A stretch of 64,000 bases of DNA from Rheinheimera nanhaiensis E407-8 (GCF_000296695.1 NZ_BAFK01000001.1:124001-188000); one strand, 5' to 3'; shown: positions 1-8,113, counted from the stretch's first letter. Translations and numbers: made by a program. Notes: generated from the letters alone by a model not told the origin.

Positions 1-399
1 CCGCTGCTCGGCTGGTAGCTGGCGCAGCTGCAGCCTTACCTGCTGCTGTTGCTGCTTGCTGCTCAGTTGCTGACACAGCGCCGGGCTGTCGTCAGCAAGC
101 TCGGCCAGGCTTTGCTCGTCTTCGCTGTATTTGCGCCGGCGCAGTACGTCCATCGCGCGGTAATTGGCAATGCTGAACAGCCAGCTTTTAAAGCTGCTTT
201 CGCCGCGGTATTGGCCTAAATTGCGGCACAGCACCATTAACACGTCCTGCAACAGATCATTGGCATCCTCCTTTGAGCCCAGCAGGCGTAAGCCAAAATA
301 ATACAGCGCACTTTGGTAGCGGCTGACCAGTTGTTGCCAGGCATGCTGGTCACCTTCCAGTGCTTTGGCGATTAAACTTTCATCACTGCGTTTAAACAC
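1..399 (-). CDS. ECF-type RNA polymerase sigma factor, 3' end cut by window edge
   Basis: Reading the reverse strand from a GTG at 399 gives 133 codons that stay open to base 1. The protein begins MFKRSDESLIAKALEGD and contains a sigma-70 region 2 pattern: an SKEDANDLLQDV helix, then RGESSFKSWLFSIANYRAMD followed by a basic DVLRRRK stretch, as in ECF sigma factors that recruit core polymerase and melt the -10 element. Region 4 lies outside the window except perhaps the first residues (LRQLPAEQR). No ATG is available in frame just upstream, so GTG is the best start, with a weak GAGA about 10 bases before it. It diverges from the DUF3833 lipoprotein gene. Which ECF group it belongs to, and whether an anti-sigma follows, cannot be seen here. 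Confidence 0.85.
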   Translation of the reverse strand, partial: MFKRSDESLIAKALEGDQHAWQQLVSRYQSALYYFGLRLLGSKEDANDLLQDVLMVLCRNLGQYRGESSFKSWLFSIANYRAMDVLRRRKYSEDEQSLAELADDSPALCQQLSSKQQQQQVRLQLRQLPAEQR

Positions 400-456
400 G
401 ATATGGTTATTCTCTGTCGGTTTTGCATATAAGTCGGTGCTGGCCTGATTTTAGTT

Positions 457-495
457 GGCGGTTTTCACAGTTTTTTTCTATTTTTGTGAGCCGCC
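457..495. repeat. Interrupted inverted repeat between divergent genes
   Basis: GGCGG (457-461), N3, TCACA (465-469), a 15-base T-rich spacer, TGTGA (485-489), one base, CCGCC (491-495). Both half-sites pair, so this is either an operator with widely spaced arms or a hairpin in the leader of the downstream lipoprotein gene. The TCACA/TGTGA halves are in the opposite order to a CRP site. Function is not known. Confidence 0.4.
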
Positions 496-537
496 GCTGT
501 GTTGTAGCCGTAAGTGGGCGAAATACCGGAGGATAAC

Positions 538-1119
538 ATGCAAAAACCAGCCATTTTGCTTGCAGCTGTGTTGCTAAGCGGTTGTAGTCAGTCAGTCACC
601 GATTATGTCAACGAAACACCCAAACTTAAACTGGACCAGTTTTTCCAGGGCCAAAGCCGGGCCTGGGGTGTGCTGCATGACTGGCGCGGTAAGCAAAGTG
701 TGCGCTTTACCGCCGAGCTGTGCGGTAGCTGGCAGGGCGATAACGGCGATTTGTATGAGCTGTTTTATTTTAGCGATGGCCGTATTGAGCAGCGCCACTG
801 GCAGCTGAAGCAAAATGCCGATGGCAGCATCAGTGGCAGTGCCGGCGACGTGATTGGCGAAGCGACAGGCCAGCTGGCCGGCAATAGCCTGTACTGGGAA
901 TACACCCTGCGTGTGCCTTATGACGGTGATACGCTGGATGTTAAAGTAAAAGACTGGTTGTATCTGGTGGATGAGCAAAACCTGCTTAACCGCAGCACGC
1001 TGCATAAGTTTGGTGTGACGGTGGGCGAGCTGACCTTGTCTATTCAGCAGCAAGACACCAATGCGGATTGCGCGCCACTGCAGCAGAAAATTAAACAGCT
1101 GGTGTCAAACGCCAGCTAA
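538..1119 (+). CDS. DUF3833 family lipoprotein
   Basis: The 193-residue product starts MQKPAILLAAVLLSGCSQ, a short signal peptide with the lipobox LSGC, so it should be a lipid-anchored envelope protein. The ATG at 538 is preceded by GGAGG at 528-532; a GTG eight codons earlier is less likely. The mature part matches what I recall of DUF3833: an FFQGQSRAWGV segment, a CGSWQGDNGDLYELFYFSDG block, a GDVIGEATGQLAGN block, and KDWLYLVDEQNLLNRSTLHK. The biochemical role of the family is unknown. It diverges from the ECF sigma gene, so it could be one of that factor's targets, but nothing in the sequence proves this. It ends at a bidirectional terminator shared with the DUF4136 gene. Confidence 0.85.
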   Translation: MQKPAILLAAVLLSGCSQSVTDYVNETPKLKLDQFFQGQSRAWGVLHDWRGKQSVRFTAELCGSWQGDNGDLYELFYFSDGRIEQRHWQLKQNADGSISGSAGDVIGEATGQLAGNSLYWEYTLRVPYDGDTLDVKVKDWLYLVDEQNLLNRSTLHKFGVTVGELTLSIQQQDTNADCAPLQQKIKQLVSNAS

Positions 1120-1123
1120 AAAA

Positions 1124-1160
1124 ACGCCGCTTGGCACAAGGCGAAGCGGCGTACTTTGTT
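1124..1160. terminator. Bidirectional Rho-independent terminator
   Basis: Arms ACGCCGCTT (1124-1132) and AAGCGGCGT (1144-1152) pair perfectly around an 11-base loop. An A-run on the left and CTTTGTTT on the right give U-rich tails in both directions, so it serves the two convergent lipoprotein genes. Confidence 0.85.
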
Positions 1161-1187
1161 TAGTCTGTCGGTTAATCCGGCCTGTTG

Positions 1188-1778
1188 TTAGGGCTTCACT
1201 GTCTGACGAGTTGGGTACTGCTGGAAGATTAAGCCAACTACGTTAGCAATAGCCTGCTTGGGGTTTTGTAAATCGGCTTTTTTCAGCGTGCCCTCGGAAA
1301 TCCCCTCCCAAATCAGCTGTTTTTTCGCGGCGTCAACCACATCGATATTTACCGTGCCGTACTTGTAACGCACAGTATCAATGTCGTTACTAATCAGTGG
1401 GAAACCGGCATAAATACCGTGGCGGTAACTGTAGTACCCGTAATGGATGCTGGCGCTGGGGGTAGAGCGCACATCGGTACGGTTTTCTACATTAGAGTTA
1501 AAGTTGACCAGCAAATCGGCGTTGGCGTCACTGTACTGATACCCCAGTGCCGTCATCTCAGCGGTTATCGCATCTTTAAAATGCTGTGTCACTAAAGTGG
1601 CATAGCCTGCTTTGTCCGTGGCCGGCTCTGGCATAAAACCAAAGGTGCGGTAAGTGGAAAAATTCACGTTAGCGGCACTGTCAGAGCGCACTTTAGGCCC
1701 GGTAGCACAGCCCGTTAATATCAGGGCGGCCAACGCGACAGCGGCGATACTCAACTTTTTCATCATGCCAGGTTGCAT
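1188..1778 (-). CDS. DUF4136 domain lipoprotein
   Basis: The product reads MQPGMMKKLSIAAVALAALI then LTGCATG: a signal peptide with lipobox LTGC, so it is a lipid-anchored envelope protein. The body (SAANVNFSTYRTFGFM, then TLVTQHFKDAITAEMTALGY, ADLLVNFNSN, NIDVVDAAKKQLIWEG) follows the DUF4136 pattern of an FxxYxTF(x)W-like start and a late LIWxG motif. The family has no assigned activity. The ATG at 1778 has AGGA eight bases upstream; the reading frame extends further but into the neighbouring HD-GYP gene. ATGs at 1766 and 1763 are alternatives and do not change the mature protein. It lies directly downstream of the HD-GYP gene on the same strand and may be cotranscribed with it. Confidence 0.85.
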   Translation of the reverse strand: MQPGMMKKLSIAAVALAALILTGCATGPKVRSDSAANVNFSTYRTFGFMPEPATDKAGYATLVTQHFKDAITAEMTALGYQYSDANADLLVNFNSNVENRTDVRSTPSASIHYGYYSYRHGIYAGFPLISNDIDTVRYKYGTVNIDVVDAAKKQLIWEGISEGTLKKADLQNPKQAIANVVGLIFQQYPTRQTVKP

Positions 1779-1794
1779 ACTTCTGTTCCTATGC

Positions 1795-3321
1795 TTAATC
1801 CGGATAGGCATCGCGTATTGCAAGAAATGCCTCCAGGTTGTTTAACAAAATATCCACTAAAGCCGGGTCAAACTGTTGACCGCGTTCAGTGCGGATAAGT
1901 TCGATGATCTGCTCCAACGGCCAGGCTTTTTTATAACAACGATCGCTGCCCAGCGCGTCAAATACATCTGCCAGTGCGGTAATGCGGCCGGCAATATGAA
2001 TATTGTGCCCGCTTAAGCCCTGCGGGTAACCTTTGCCATTCCACTTTTCGTGATGCTGGTGGGCTATGATGGCACCCATCTGCAGGATCTCGTTAGTGGA
2101 ATGTTGTAAAATCTGGTAACCCAATTCAGCGTGCTGCAGCATGATAGCCCATTCGGCAGCGTCATGTTTACCCGGTTTATTTAAAATATGGTCGGGGATG
2201 GCGATTTTACCCAGATCGTGCAGTGGCGATGCTAGTTTTATCACTTCTGCCTCGTATTCCGACAAGCCACACTTTACCGCCAGTAAATGGCTGTAGTTGG
2301 CTACCCGTTTTACGTGGCTACCCGTCTCTTTGGATCGTTTTTCCACCGCTTCGCCCAAAATATATGACAGCTCACGCTGGCTATCACGCATCAGCTCGCG
2401 CAGGCGGATGTTTTCATAGGCAATAGCAATATTGTGCGAGAAGTAGCTGAGTAAGTGATGATCGGTGCTTTCCAGCTTGCTGCCTTTGCTGACATACAGA
2501 AAGTTTTCGCTGCCTTTATGGGTGGTAAAGTAGCTGATAAAACAGTCTTCCCCCTGATAAGACTGCTTTTGCTGTTGTACCTGCTGAATTTTGGCAAACA
2601 CCTCAGGCGGTAGGCCGCGTTCTTGCCCAGGATTACTGCTGGCAATGACATCCAGCATTAAACCCTGCGGGCGGGCGTTGTTTATGGCGGCACAGCAGAA
2701 AATTTGCTCGCGCTGTAAATCGAGCAGGTAGGCCACCTGGCCTAAAATCAGTGAGGCAAAGTCTTTCAGGGTGCTGCATTGCAGGAAGCTGGTGGTACAG
2801 CCGATAATTTTCTCCAGCCCGGCCTTATGGTGCTCGATAATGCAGATATCACGGTAAGAGCGCAGGCCGGCATACAGCAGGGTTTTTAGTTTAATGGCGG
2901 TAACTTCGGTTTTATTTTTATAGTCATTGATGTCGTAGTCGCGGATCACATGCTCTTCCGGCGCTTCACCCGGCTGGCCGGTGCGCAATATCAGCCGCAT
3001 GCGCTGATTTTTCAGCTGCTGGCGGATGGTTTTTATCAGCTCCAGGCCAGCATGCTGGGTTTCCATCACTACATCTATAAGCGCCAGCGCAATATCATCA
3101 TGCTGCTGAATAAGCACCAGCGCCTCGCGCGCGCTGAGGGCATGCAGCAATTTCAGCGGCCGCTGCTCAAACTCAAAGCTGTTTAGCACCAGCGCCGTAA
3201 TTTGATGAATGCTGTCATCGTCATCCACTACCAGCACCAGCCAGGGCGGTGCGGTATTAGCCGGCGCCGGCGTGTCGCCCTGAGCGCTGTCATCCTGAAA
3301 TAAAAAGTCTTCTTCAGTCAT
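1795..3321 (-). CDS. Response regulator with DUF3369 and HD-GYP phosphodiesterase domains
   Basis: 508 residues in three parts. An N-terminal receiver has the acidic pocket VVDDDDS at 31-37, phosphoacceptor Asp83 in LIDVV, and the ILRTGQPG/DYDINDYKNKTE segment typical of this family. A DUF3369 (GAF-like) segment runs roughly 165-305. The C-terminal HD-GYP domain carries HDLGK at 368-372, HHE at 423-425 and GYP at 431-433. HD-GYP enzymes hydrolyse cyclic-di-GMP in the cytoplasm; all metal-binding motifs I can check are intact, so it is probably active and controlled by phosphorylation. No cognate histidine kinase is adjacent. A paralogue with the same first two domains but a GGDEF-EAL output lies at 54782-57001. 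Confidence 0.93.
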   Translation of the reverse strand: MTEEDFLFQDDSAQGDTPAPANTAPPWLVLVVDDDDSIHQITALVLNSFEFEQRPLKLLHALSAREALVLIQQHDDIALALIDVVMETQHAGLELIKTIRQQLKNQRMRLILRTGQPGEAPEEHVIRDYDINDYKNKTEVTAIKLKTLLYAGLRSYRDICIIEHHKAGLEKIIGCTTSFLQCSTLKDFASLILGQVAYLLDLQREQIFCCAAINNARPQGLMLDVIASSNPGQERGLPPEVFAKIQQVQQQKQSYQGEDCFISYFTTHKGSENFLYVSKGSKLESTDHHLLSYFSHNIAIAYENIRLRELMRDSQRELSYILGEAVEKRSKETGSHVKRVANYSHLLAVKCGLSEYEAEVIKLASPLHDLGKIAIPDHILNKPGKHDAAEWAIMLQHAELGYQILQHSTNEILQMGAIIAHQHHEKWNGKGYPQGLSGHNIHIAGRITALADVFDALGSDRCYKKAWPLEQIIELIRTERGQQFDPALVDILLNNLEAFLAIRDAYPD

Positions 3322-3345
3322 GCTGATATCCGCTGCGTGTCGGCC

Positions 3346-3735
3346 TTAGCCATGTTGTAACGATTCCAACTCTATATTTATCGCGTCACATGAAATTTGG
3401 ATCTCATACAAAGAATAGAGCAGGCTGATTAATAAGCTAATCAGACTGACGACAAACAGCAATTGGCCGGCGGTTTGCCAGCGCATAAACAGACAAAACA
3501 TCGCTGCGGTGCACAGCACAAAGCTCAGCACGCCAAAGGCTTGCATGGTTTTAATCAGCACGATGCGTTTACGCAGGTTGGAAATTTGCCGTTTTGCCAG
3601 GTCGCGCACCTGGCCACCTTCGCGTTGGTTCAACTCGCGGATCAGCTGGGCTAACACCAGAAAACGGTTGGTATAAGCTAACAATAACAATGAGATAGCC
3701 GGAAACAGCAGTGCAGGGGTGGTCAAATCCATCAT
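3346..3735 (-). CDS. DUF2721 family membrane protein
   Basis: 129 residues. It begins MMDLTTPALLFPAISLLLLAYTNRF, with a first membrane segment at about 8-24, a basic cytoplasmic stretch (RELNQREGGQVRDLAKRQISNLRKRI), then two more hydrophobic segments around 60-80 and 88-108. The ALLFPAISLL-LAYTNRFL motif is the DUF2721 hallmark as I know it. The family has no known activity. AGGA sits about eight bases before the ATG. It is just upstream of the HD-GYP gene with a 24-base gap on the same strand, so the two are probably one transcript. The 210 bases between this gene and the divergent coiled-coil gene should hold both promoters; I could not pick out convincing hexamers there. Confidence 0.85.
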   Translation of the reverse strand: MMDLTTPALLFPAISLLLLAYTNRFLVLAQLIRELNQREGGQVRDLAKRQISNLRKRIVLIKTMQAFGVLSFVLCTAAMFCLFMRWQTAGQLLFVVSLISLLISLLYSLYEIQISCDAINIELESLQHG

Positions 3736-3945
3736 ATCGTTGTTCCTGTTATAACAATTTAACCGTTTGCGTCGCTAAAAGTATCATTAGCGTTAGCTAT
3801 CGGTGACAACTCATATTACACTAATCAGCGATCTGGTGTGCGCCGGCGCGAATAACTGATAAGGTAGCTGGTGAACTAATCTGAACAGAACGTAGCGTAT
3901 GCAGCGGTAATTGCAGGCGCTGCCGCAGTAAAGCGAGAGCTGATA

Positions 3946-5238
3946 ATGAATGCAGTGAAAAAGAACAATAATAAAAACGAGCAGCAAGTTATTGCCGATT
4001 TAACCGAGGCGGCACAGCAGCAGCTGGAAGCCAGTCTGGTGGAGTTTTCCAGCCAGCTATTAAATGCCCAGCAACAGCAGCTGCAGCAATTTGCCAGCAC
4101 GGTAGTGGCTGATAGCCAAAAGCAGTGGCAACAGCGCTTAATAGAGCAGGAACAAGCTTATCAGAAACTGTTTAAAGACTGGCAGCAAACCAAGCAGCAG
4201 CTGGATTTAGCCGTCCCGGTGGCCAGTGCCGATAATCAGGAACTGTCAAAGCTGCGCCAGCAGCATAAAGTGGTAAGCGAAGAGTTAGAGGCGGCGCGGC
4301 AAAAGTTAGTTAGCCTAAGCGCCGAGCGCGAAGCGCAAACCGCCCAGCTGGAGCAATTCCAACAGAAATTACAGCAGTTACAGCAGGCTTCTGCGGATCC
4401 GGCCGCGCAGCAAAAACTGCAGCAAACCGAGCAGCAACTGACGCAGCTGCAACAGCAATTAGCCAGCGCCGAGGCCGATGCCGAGCAAGCTAAAGCCACT
4501 GTGCACGAAATGAAGCTGGTAGTACAGCAAAGTAAAACCGAGCTGAAACTGGCCACCGAGCAGCAGCAAAAGCAGCTACAGCAAATTAACGACCTGCAGG
4601 CCGATTACCAGACTAAGCTGGCGCAATTAGAGCAGCAACTAAGCGAGCAGGCCGCCAGTTTCGCCAGCGAAAAGCAGCAGTTTGCTGAGCTTGAAGCCGC
4701 CAGCCAGGACAAATTACAAACCATCGCCCGCTTGCAGCAGGAAGTGCAGGACCGCAAGAAAACGCAGGAACTGCAGCAGCAAAAAATTCAGCAGTTACAG
4801 CAAGAGCTGCAGACGCAAGCCGAACAGCAGCAACAAAATCAACAGCTATTGCAGCAGCAATTAGAAGACGCCCGGCAACAACTGGCCGAGGCGCAGCAGC
4901 AGTTGCTGGCGATGCAGCACGAAACCGGTGGTTTGGGCTCGGAGTTAACCAAGTTACAGGCGGATTACGTTAACCTGACCGAGCAGTATCAGCATAGCCA
5001 GACTAAAGCGCAGAAAATGGAAACCCAGCTTGAACATGCGCAAAACCGCCAGTTCGCTGCCGAACAAAAGCAGCAGCAGGAAGCGGATGCCAGCCGTGAA
5101 TTGATCCGCACCCTGCGCCTGGAGCTGCAACAGCAGCAGGAAACGCATCAGCAGGCATTACAGGCGCTGGAAGAGCGCATGATGGAATACAAGCTGAAGT
5201 TTGAATACGCGCAAAAACAGCTGAAGGTCACCGGCTAG
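3946..5238 (+). CDS. Gln-rich long coiled-coil protein of unknown function
   Basis: 430 residues with almost no predicted structure other than coiled coil: from about residue 20 to 420 it is a run of heptad-like Q/L/E/A/K sequence (for example QQKLQQTEQQLTQLQQQLAS), with no Pro-rich breaks. There is no signal peptide and no membrane segment, so it is cytoplasmic or filament-like. The N-terminus is polar (MNAVKKNNNKNEQQ) and the C-terminus changes character (ERMMEYKLKFEYAQKQLKVTG), perhaps a small interaction site. I do not recognise a family. It is translationally adjacent to the DUF2007 gene, whose GTG follows its stop codon with no gap, so the two proteins are probably made together. An SMC/KfrA-like function would only be a guess. 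Confidence 0.85.
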   Translation: MNAVKKNNNKNEQQVIADLTEAAQQQLEASLVEFSSQLLNAQQQQLQQFASTVVADSQKQWQQRLIEQEQAYQKLFKDWQQTKQQLDLAVPVASADNQELSKLRQQHKVVSEELEAARQKLVSLSAEREAQTAQLEQFQQKLQQLQQASADPAAQQKLQQTEQQLTQLQQQLASAEADAEQAKATVHEMKLVVQQSKTELKLATEQQQKQLQQINDLQADYQTKLAQLEQQLSEQAASFASEKQQFAELEAASQDKLQTIARLQQEVQDRKKTQELQQQKIQQLQQELQTQAEQQQQNQQLLQQQLEDARQQLAEAQQQLLAMQHETGGLGSELTKLQADYVNLTEQYQHSQTKAQKMETQLEHAQNRQFAAEQKQQQEADASRELIRTLRLELQQQQETHQQALQALEERMMEYKLKFEYAQKQLKVTG

Positions 5239-5592
5239 GTGCAGTTGTTACACCCGGCTGATGTGACACAGTGGCAGCGGGTGTATCTGGCAGCAAACAG
5301 CGTCGAAGCGGCGCTGCTGCGTGGCTTGCTGCAGCGCGCTGCGGTGTTGGTGCAGCTACAGGGCGAGTTTCTGGCCGGTGCCGCCGGAGAGTTGCCGCTG
5401 ACTGACATAGGGGTGCAACTGTGGGTGCCAGAGCAGCAATTTGCTACCGCACAGCGTATAATCACGCAATATCTTCAACAATTACAGCATGAACCGGCAC
5501 AGTGGCGTTGCCTCTGTGGTGAGCTGAACTATGACAGTTTTGACCTGTGCTGGTCGTGCGGCCGAGACCAAGATGAAAGTAAAAGCCAATAA
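5239..5592 (+). CDS. DUF2007 domain protein with C-terminal zinc-ribbon remnant
   Basis: 117 residues from a GTG directly after the TAG of the coiled-coil gene. The DUF2007 pattern is clear: VYLAANSVEAALLRGLLQRA, then LVQLQGEFLAGAAGELP and a VQLWVPEQQFATAQRII segment, as in small proteins annotated 'putative signal transducing protein'. The C-terminus, WRCLCGELN followed by LCWSCGRD, resembles a zinc ribbon, but the first knuckle is C-x-C where C-x2-C is usual. The last 20 bases overlap the start of the YjaG gene in another frame, a sign of translational coupling. Function is unknown. Confidence 0.8.
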   Translation: MQLLHPADVTQWQRVYLAANSVEAALLRGLLQRAAVLVQLQGEFLAGAAGELPLTDIGVQLWVPEQQFATAQRIITQYLQQLQHEPAQWRCLCGELNYDSFDLCWSCGRDQDESKSQ

Positions 5593-6193
5593 TTTTCAGG
5601 CGATGCGTGAGCTGGGGTTCTATCAGCAAGCGGCCATTGCTGCCACCTTACTTGAACGCATGTTACCGAACTATCAGTTATTCGCTGAAGTGACCAACAC
5701 CGGTGATGCTGCGCTGCCGCGCCATATTTTAAACCTGGTGTGGGAGTGGTTAACGGTAAAAAAAGCCAAGATAAACTTTGGCAAATTAGCCGAAGAGCTG
5801 GAACTGATTACTCCCACCCTGACAGACTTTGATATTTTTGGTGTTTACCCGGCGCTGGATTGTGCCACCGCGCTGGATATGATGTTAAGCGGCATTAGCC
5901 AACAGGATGCCAGCGAGTTTATCAACGTGGCCAAGATCTCTCAGGCCACCGTGGCGCGGCTGATTGAGCATGACAGCATCGATGATGACATCACGACCGA
6001 AGCTGAGCTGAAAAAAATCGTCCGTGAGCATCCGCTGATGCAATACGAAATGGACTGTCTGGCCGAGCTGATTGCACTGGTGACGCCGCTGAAACAATTT
6101 GGCCGCGATGAGCGCCAGCTGCTGCAAAACTGGGTGGCCGAGCAGGGCCTGACCAATTTAGGCATGGAGCTTAACAGCAGCGACGCGCTGTAG
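5573..6193 (+). CDS. yjaG: YjaG family protein (DUF416)
   Basis: 206 residues starting MKVKANNFQAMRELGFYQQA. It matches YjaG through LLERMLPNYQLFAEVTNTGD, LVWEWLTVKKAKINFGKLAEELE, and DFDIFGVYPALDCATALDMML. The family is widespread in gammaproteobacteria, cytoplasmic, alpha-helical and without a known activity. The chosen ATG at 5573 overlaps the end of the DUF2007 gene by 20 bases; the frame remains open upstream, but those residues (MTVLTCAGRA) are not YjaG-like. It is the last gene of the coiled coil-DUF2007-yjaG unit and converges on rsmD. Confidence 0.85.
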   Translation: MKVKANNFQAMRELGFYQQAAIAATLLERMLPNYQLFAEVTNTGDAALPRHILNLVWEWLTVKKAKINFGKLAEELELITPTLTDFDIFGVYPALDCATALDMMLSGISQQDASEFINVAKISQATVARLIEHDSIDDDITTEAELKKIVREHPLMQYEMDCLAELIALVTPLKQFGRDERQLLQNWVAEQGLTNLGMELNSSDAL

Positions 6194-6214
6194 CCGTGCT
6201 TGCGTCACGTCGGT

Positions 6215-6838
6215 TTAGCTGGTGCGCTGATACAAGCGGTACGCCAGCTGGCCAGCCACTTTTTCTTTTAACAGCCGCCAGTTGGCCGGCAAAGCGGCGA
6301 CATCCAGTTCTTTCTCTGTTTCCAGATAAACCAGCGCATGGTCAGTTAACCACTGCTGCTGTTCCAGTTGCTGGCAGCAGGGTAATGCCAGGTTTTTCCG
6401 AAATGGCGGGTCAATAAACACCACATCGTAACGGCGTAGCGCAGGCTTTGCTAACCATTGCAGGCTATCGGTGTGAATAATATCGGCATTGGTGCAGGCT
6501 AATTTGCGCTGGTTAGCCAGCAACTGATTAGCGGCCGCTTTATCGCGCTCCAGCAAGGTACAGTGGCTGGCGTAACGTGACAAGGCTTCAAACCCCAGGC
6601 TGCCGCTGCCGGCAAAGCAGTCCAGCACTGTTGCTCCGGCAATATCGTGCATCAGCCAGTTAAACAGCGTTTCTTTTACCCTGTCGGTGGTGGGCCTTAA
6701 GCCTTCGGCGTCCAGCACGGCCAGTTTACGGCCACGCCAGCTGCCACTGATAATACGCACTTCACCCGGCGCGCCGCTAACGGCTGAGGGCTTTTTACCG
6801 GTGGCTGGCCGTTTGGCGGCGCTTTTTGCTTGTTTCAT
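6215..6838 (-). CDS. rsmD: 16S rRNA (guanine(966)-N(2))-methyltransferase RsmD
   Basis: 207 residues. RsmD methylates N2 of G966 of 16S rRNA in the 30S subunit, using S-adenosylmethionine. The SAM-binding loop DCFAGSGSLGFEAL is at 73-86 and the catalytic DPPF motif at 143-146; the RIISGSWRGRKL and RPTTDRVKETLFNWL segments before it are also characteristic. The Lys/Ala-rich first 25 residues are an unstructured extension. It is divergent from ftsY with only 82 bases between them, the arrangement seen in enterics. Confidence 0.95.
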   Translation of the reverse strand: MKQAKSAAKRPATGKKPSAVSGAPGEVRIISGSWRGRKLAVLDAEGLRPTTDRVKETLFNWLMHDIAGATVLDCFAGSGSLGFEALSRYASHCTLLERDKAAANQLLANQRKLACTNADIIHTDSLQWLAKPALRRYDVVFIDPPFRKNLALPCCQQLEQQQWLTDHALVYLETEKELDVAALPANWRLLKEKVAGQLAYRLYQRTS

Positions 6839-6855
6839 CTAATCCGTTTTGCCTT

Positions 6856-6878
6856 TAACACAAAGGTGTTAGTATAAC
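6856..6878. promoter_or_regulatory. Palindrome and -10-like hexamer between rsmD and ftsY
   Basis: TAACAC-AAAG-GTGTTA (6856-6871) is a 6-bp palindrome immediately followed by TATAAC (6873-6878), a good -10 hexamer for ftsY. No convincing -35 is found 17 bases upstream. The palindrome might be an operator; this is a weak call. Confidence 0.35.
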
Positions 6879-6920
6879 GGCCAAGTTTACCTTAGTTTTT
6901 ATCAGCATACACTTGGGCTT

Positions 6921-8111
6921 ATGAGCAAAAAAAATAAACTGTTTTCCTGGCTTGGGCTGGGCAAGGCTGACGAAGCCGAAACGGCCGACAGCGCTAAGCA
7001 AGCTAGCCAGCCAGCCCCGGCGCCAGATACCCAGACGGCAGTGGTGCAGGATACCCAAGCAGGCACTGAGCTGGCCAGTACAGCGCAGGCATCAGCTTCG
7101 GCGCACACTGAGCAACCAGACACCCTGGTAGCTGAAACGCCGGCTTCGCCGGCAACATCACCAATGACGGTCGCGGAGCCGGTAAAAAAGGCCGGCTTTT
7201 TCTCCCGCTTAAAACAGGGCCTGAGTAAAACCAGTCAAAACCTGGGCGCAGGCCTGGCCGGCTTATTCAGTGGCCGTAAAATTGATGACGAATTATATGA
7301 AGAGCTGGAAACCCAGCTGCTGCTGGCTGATGTGGGTGTGGACACCACACAGAAGCTGATTCGCCAGCTGGAGCAACATGCCGATCGTAAGTCGTTAAAA
7401 GACTCCGAATTGCTGTTTGACAAACTGCAGCAGGATATGGCGGCGCTGCTGGCTGATGTAGAGCAGCCTTTGGTGCCGCTGAACCCGGCCGGGCCCTTTG
7501 TTATTTTAATGGTAGGGGTAAATGGTGTGGGTAAAACCACCACTATCGGCAAAATGGCGCAGCAGTTTAAACAGCAGGGTAAAAGCGTAATGCTGGCCGC
7601 CGGTGATACCTTTCGCGCCGCTGCAGTAGAGCAGCTGCAGGTGTGGGGCGAGCGTAACCAGATCCCGGTGGTGGCTCAGCATACCGGTGCCGACAGTGCT
7701 TCGGTCATTTTTGATGCCTACCAGGCGGCTAAAGCGCGCAAAGTGGATGTGTTAATTGCCGACACCGCCGGCCGCTTACAAAATAAAGCCCACTTAATGG
7801 AAGAGCTGAAAAAAATCGTTAGGGTGCTACAGAAAATTGACCCCGCAGCGCCGCATGAGGTGATGTTAACGCTGGATGCCGGTACCGGCCAGAACGCGCT
7901 GAGCCAGGCCAAAATCTTTAATGAAGCGGTGACGCTTAGCGGTATCAGCCTGACCAAGCTGGACGGTACGGCCAAAGGCGGGGTAATTTTTGCTATTGCT
8001 GACCAGTTTAAATTACCGCTGCGCTACATTGGCGTGGGCGAGGGCATCGACGATTTGCGCGTGTTTAACAGCAAAGACTTTATTCGCGCTCTGTTTAACC
8101 GGGACGCTTAA
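6921..8111 (+). CDS. ftsY: Signal recognition particle receptor FtsY
   Basis: 396 residues. FtsY is the membrane-associated SRP receptor GTPase that hands ribosome-nascent chain complexes to SecYEG. An acidic, Ala-rich A domain (about 1-85) is followed by the N domain and the G domain with GVNGVGKTT at 199-207, GDTFRAAAVEQL, DTAGR near 282 and TKLDGTAKGG. The basic/aromatic AGFFSRLKQGL segment at about 91-101 is the usual lipid-binding helix. It leads the ftsY-ftsE-ftsX cluster, two bases before ftsE. Confidence 0.97.
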   Translation: MSKKNKLFSWLGLGKADEAETADSAKQASQPAPAPDTQTAVVQDTQAGTELASTAQASASAHTEQPDTLVAETPASPATSPMTVAEPVKKAGFFSRLKQGLSKTSQNLGAGLAGLFSGRKIDDELYEELETQLLLADVGVDTTQKLIRQLEQHADRKSLKDSELLFDKLQQDMAALLADVEQPLVPLNPAGPFVILMVGVNGVGKTTTIGKMAQQFKQQGKSVMLAAGDTFRAAAVEQLQVWGERNQIPVVAQHTGADSASVIFDAYQAAKARKVDVLIADTAGRLQNKAHLMEELKKIVRVLQKIDPAAPHEVMLTLDAGTGQNALSQAKIFNEAVTLSGISLTKLDGTAKGGVIFAIADQFKLPLRYIGVGEGIDDLRVFNSKDFIRALFNRDA

Positions 8112-8113
8112 GC

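Noticed and set aside
457-495. CRP binding site
   Set aside because: The halves are TCACA then TGTGA, the reverse order of the CRP consensus, and the spacer is 15 rather than 6 bases.
4236-4556. Cys/Ser-rich frame antisense to the coiled-coil gene
   Set aside because: The Cys/Ser-rich product is simply the reverse reading of CAG/GCA-rich Gln/Ala codons; the same artefact appears opposite envC and the hybrid kinase.
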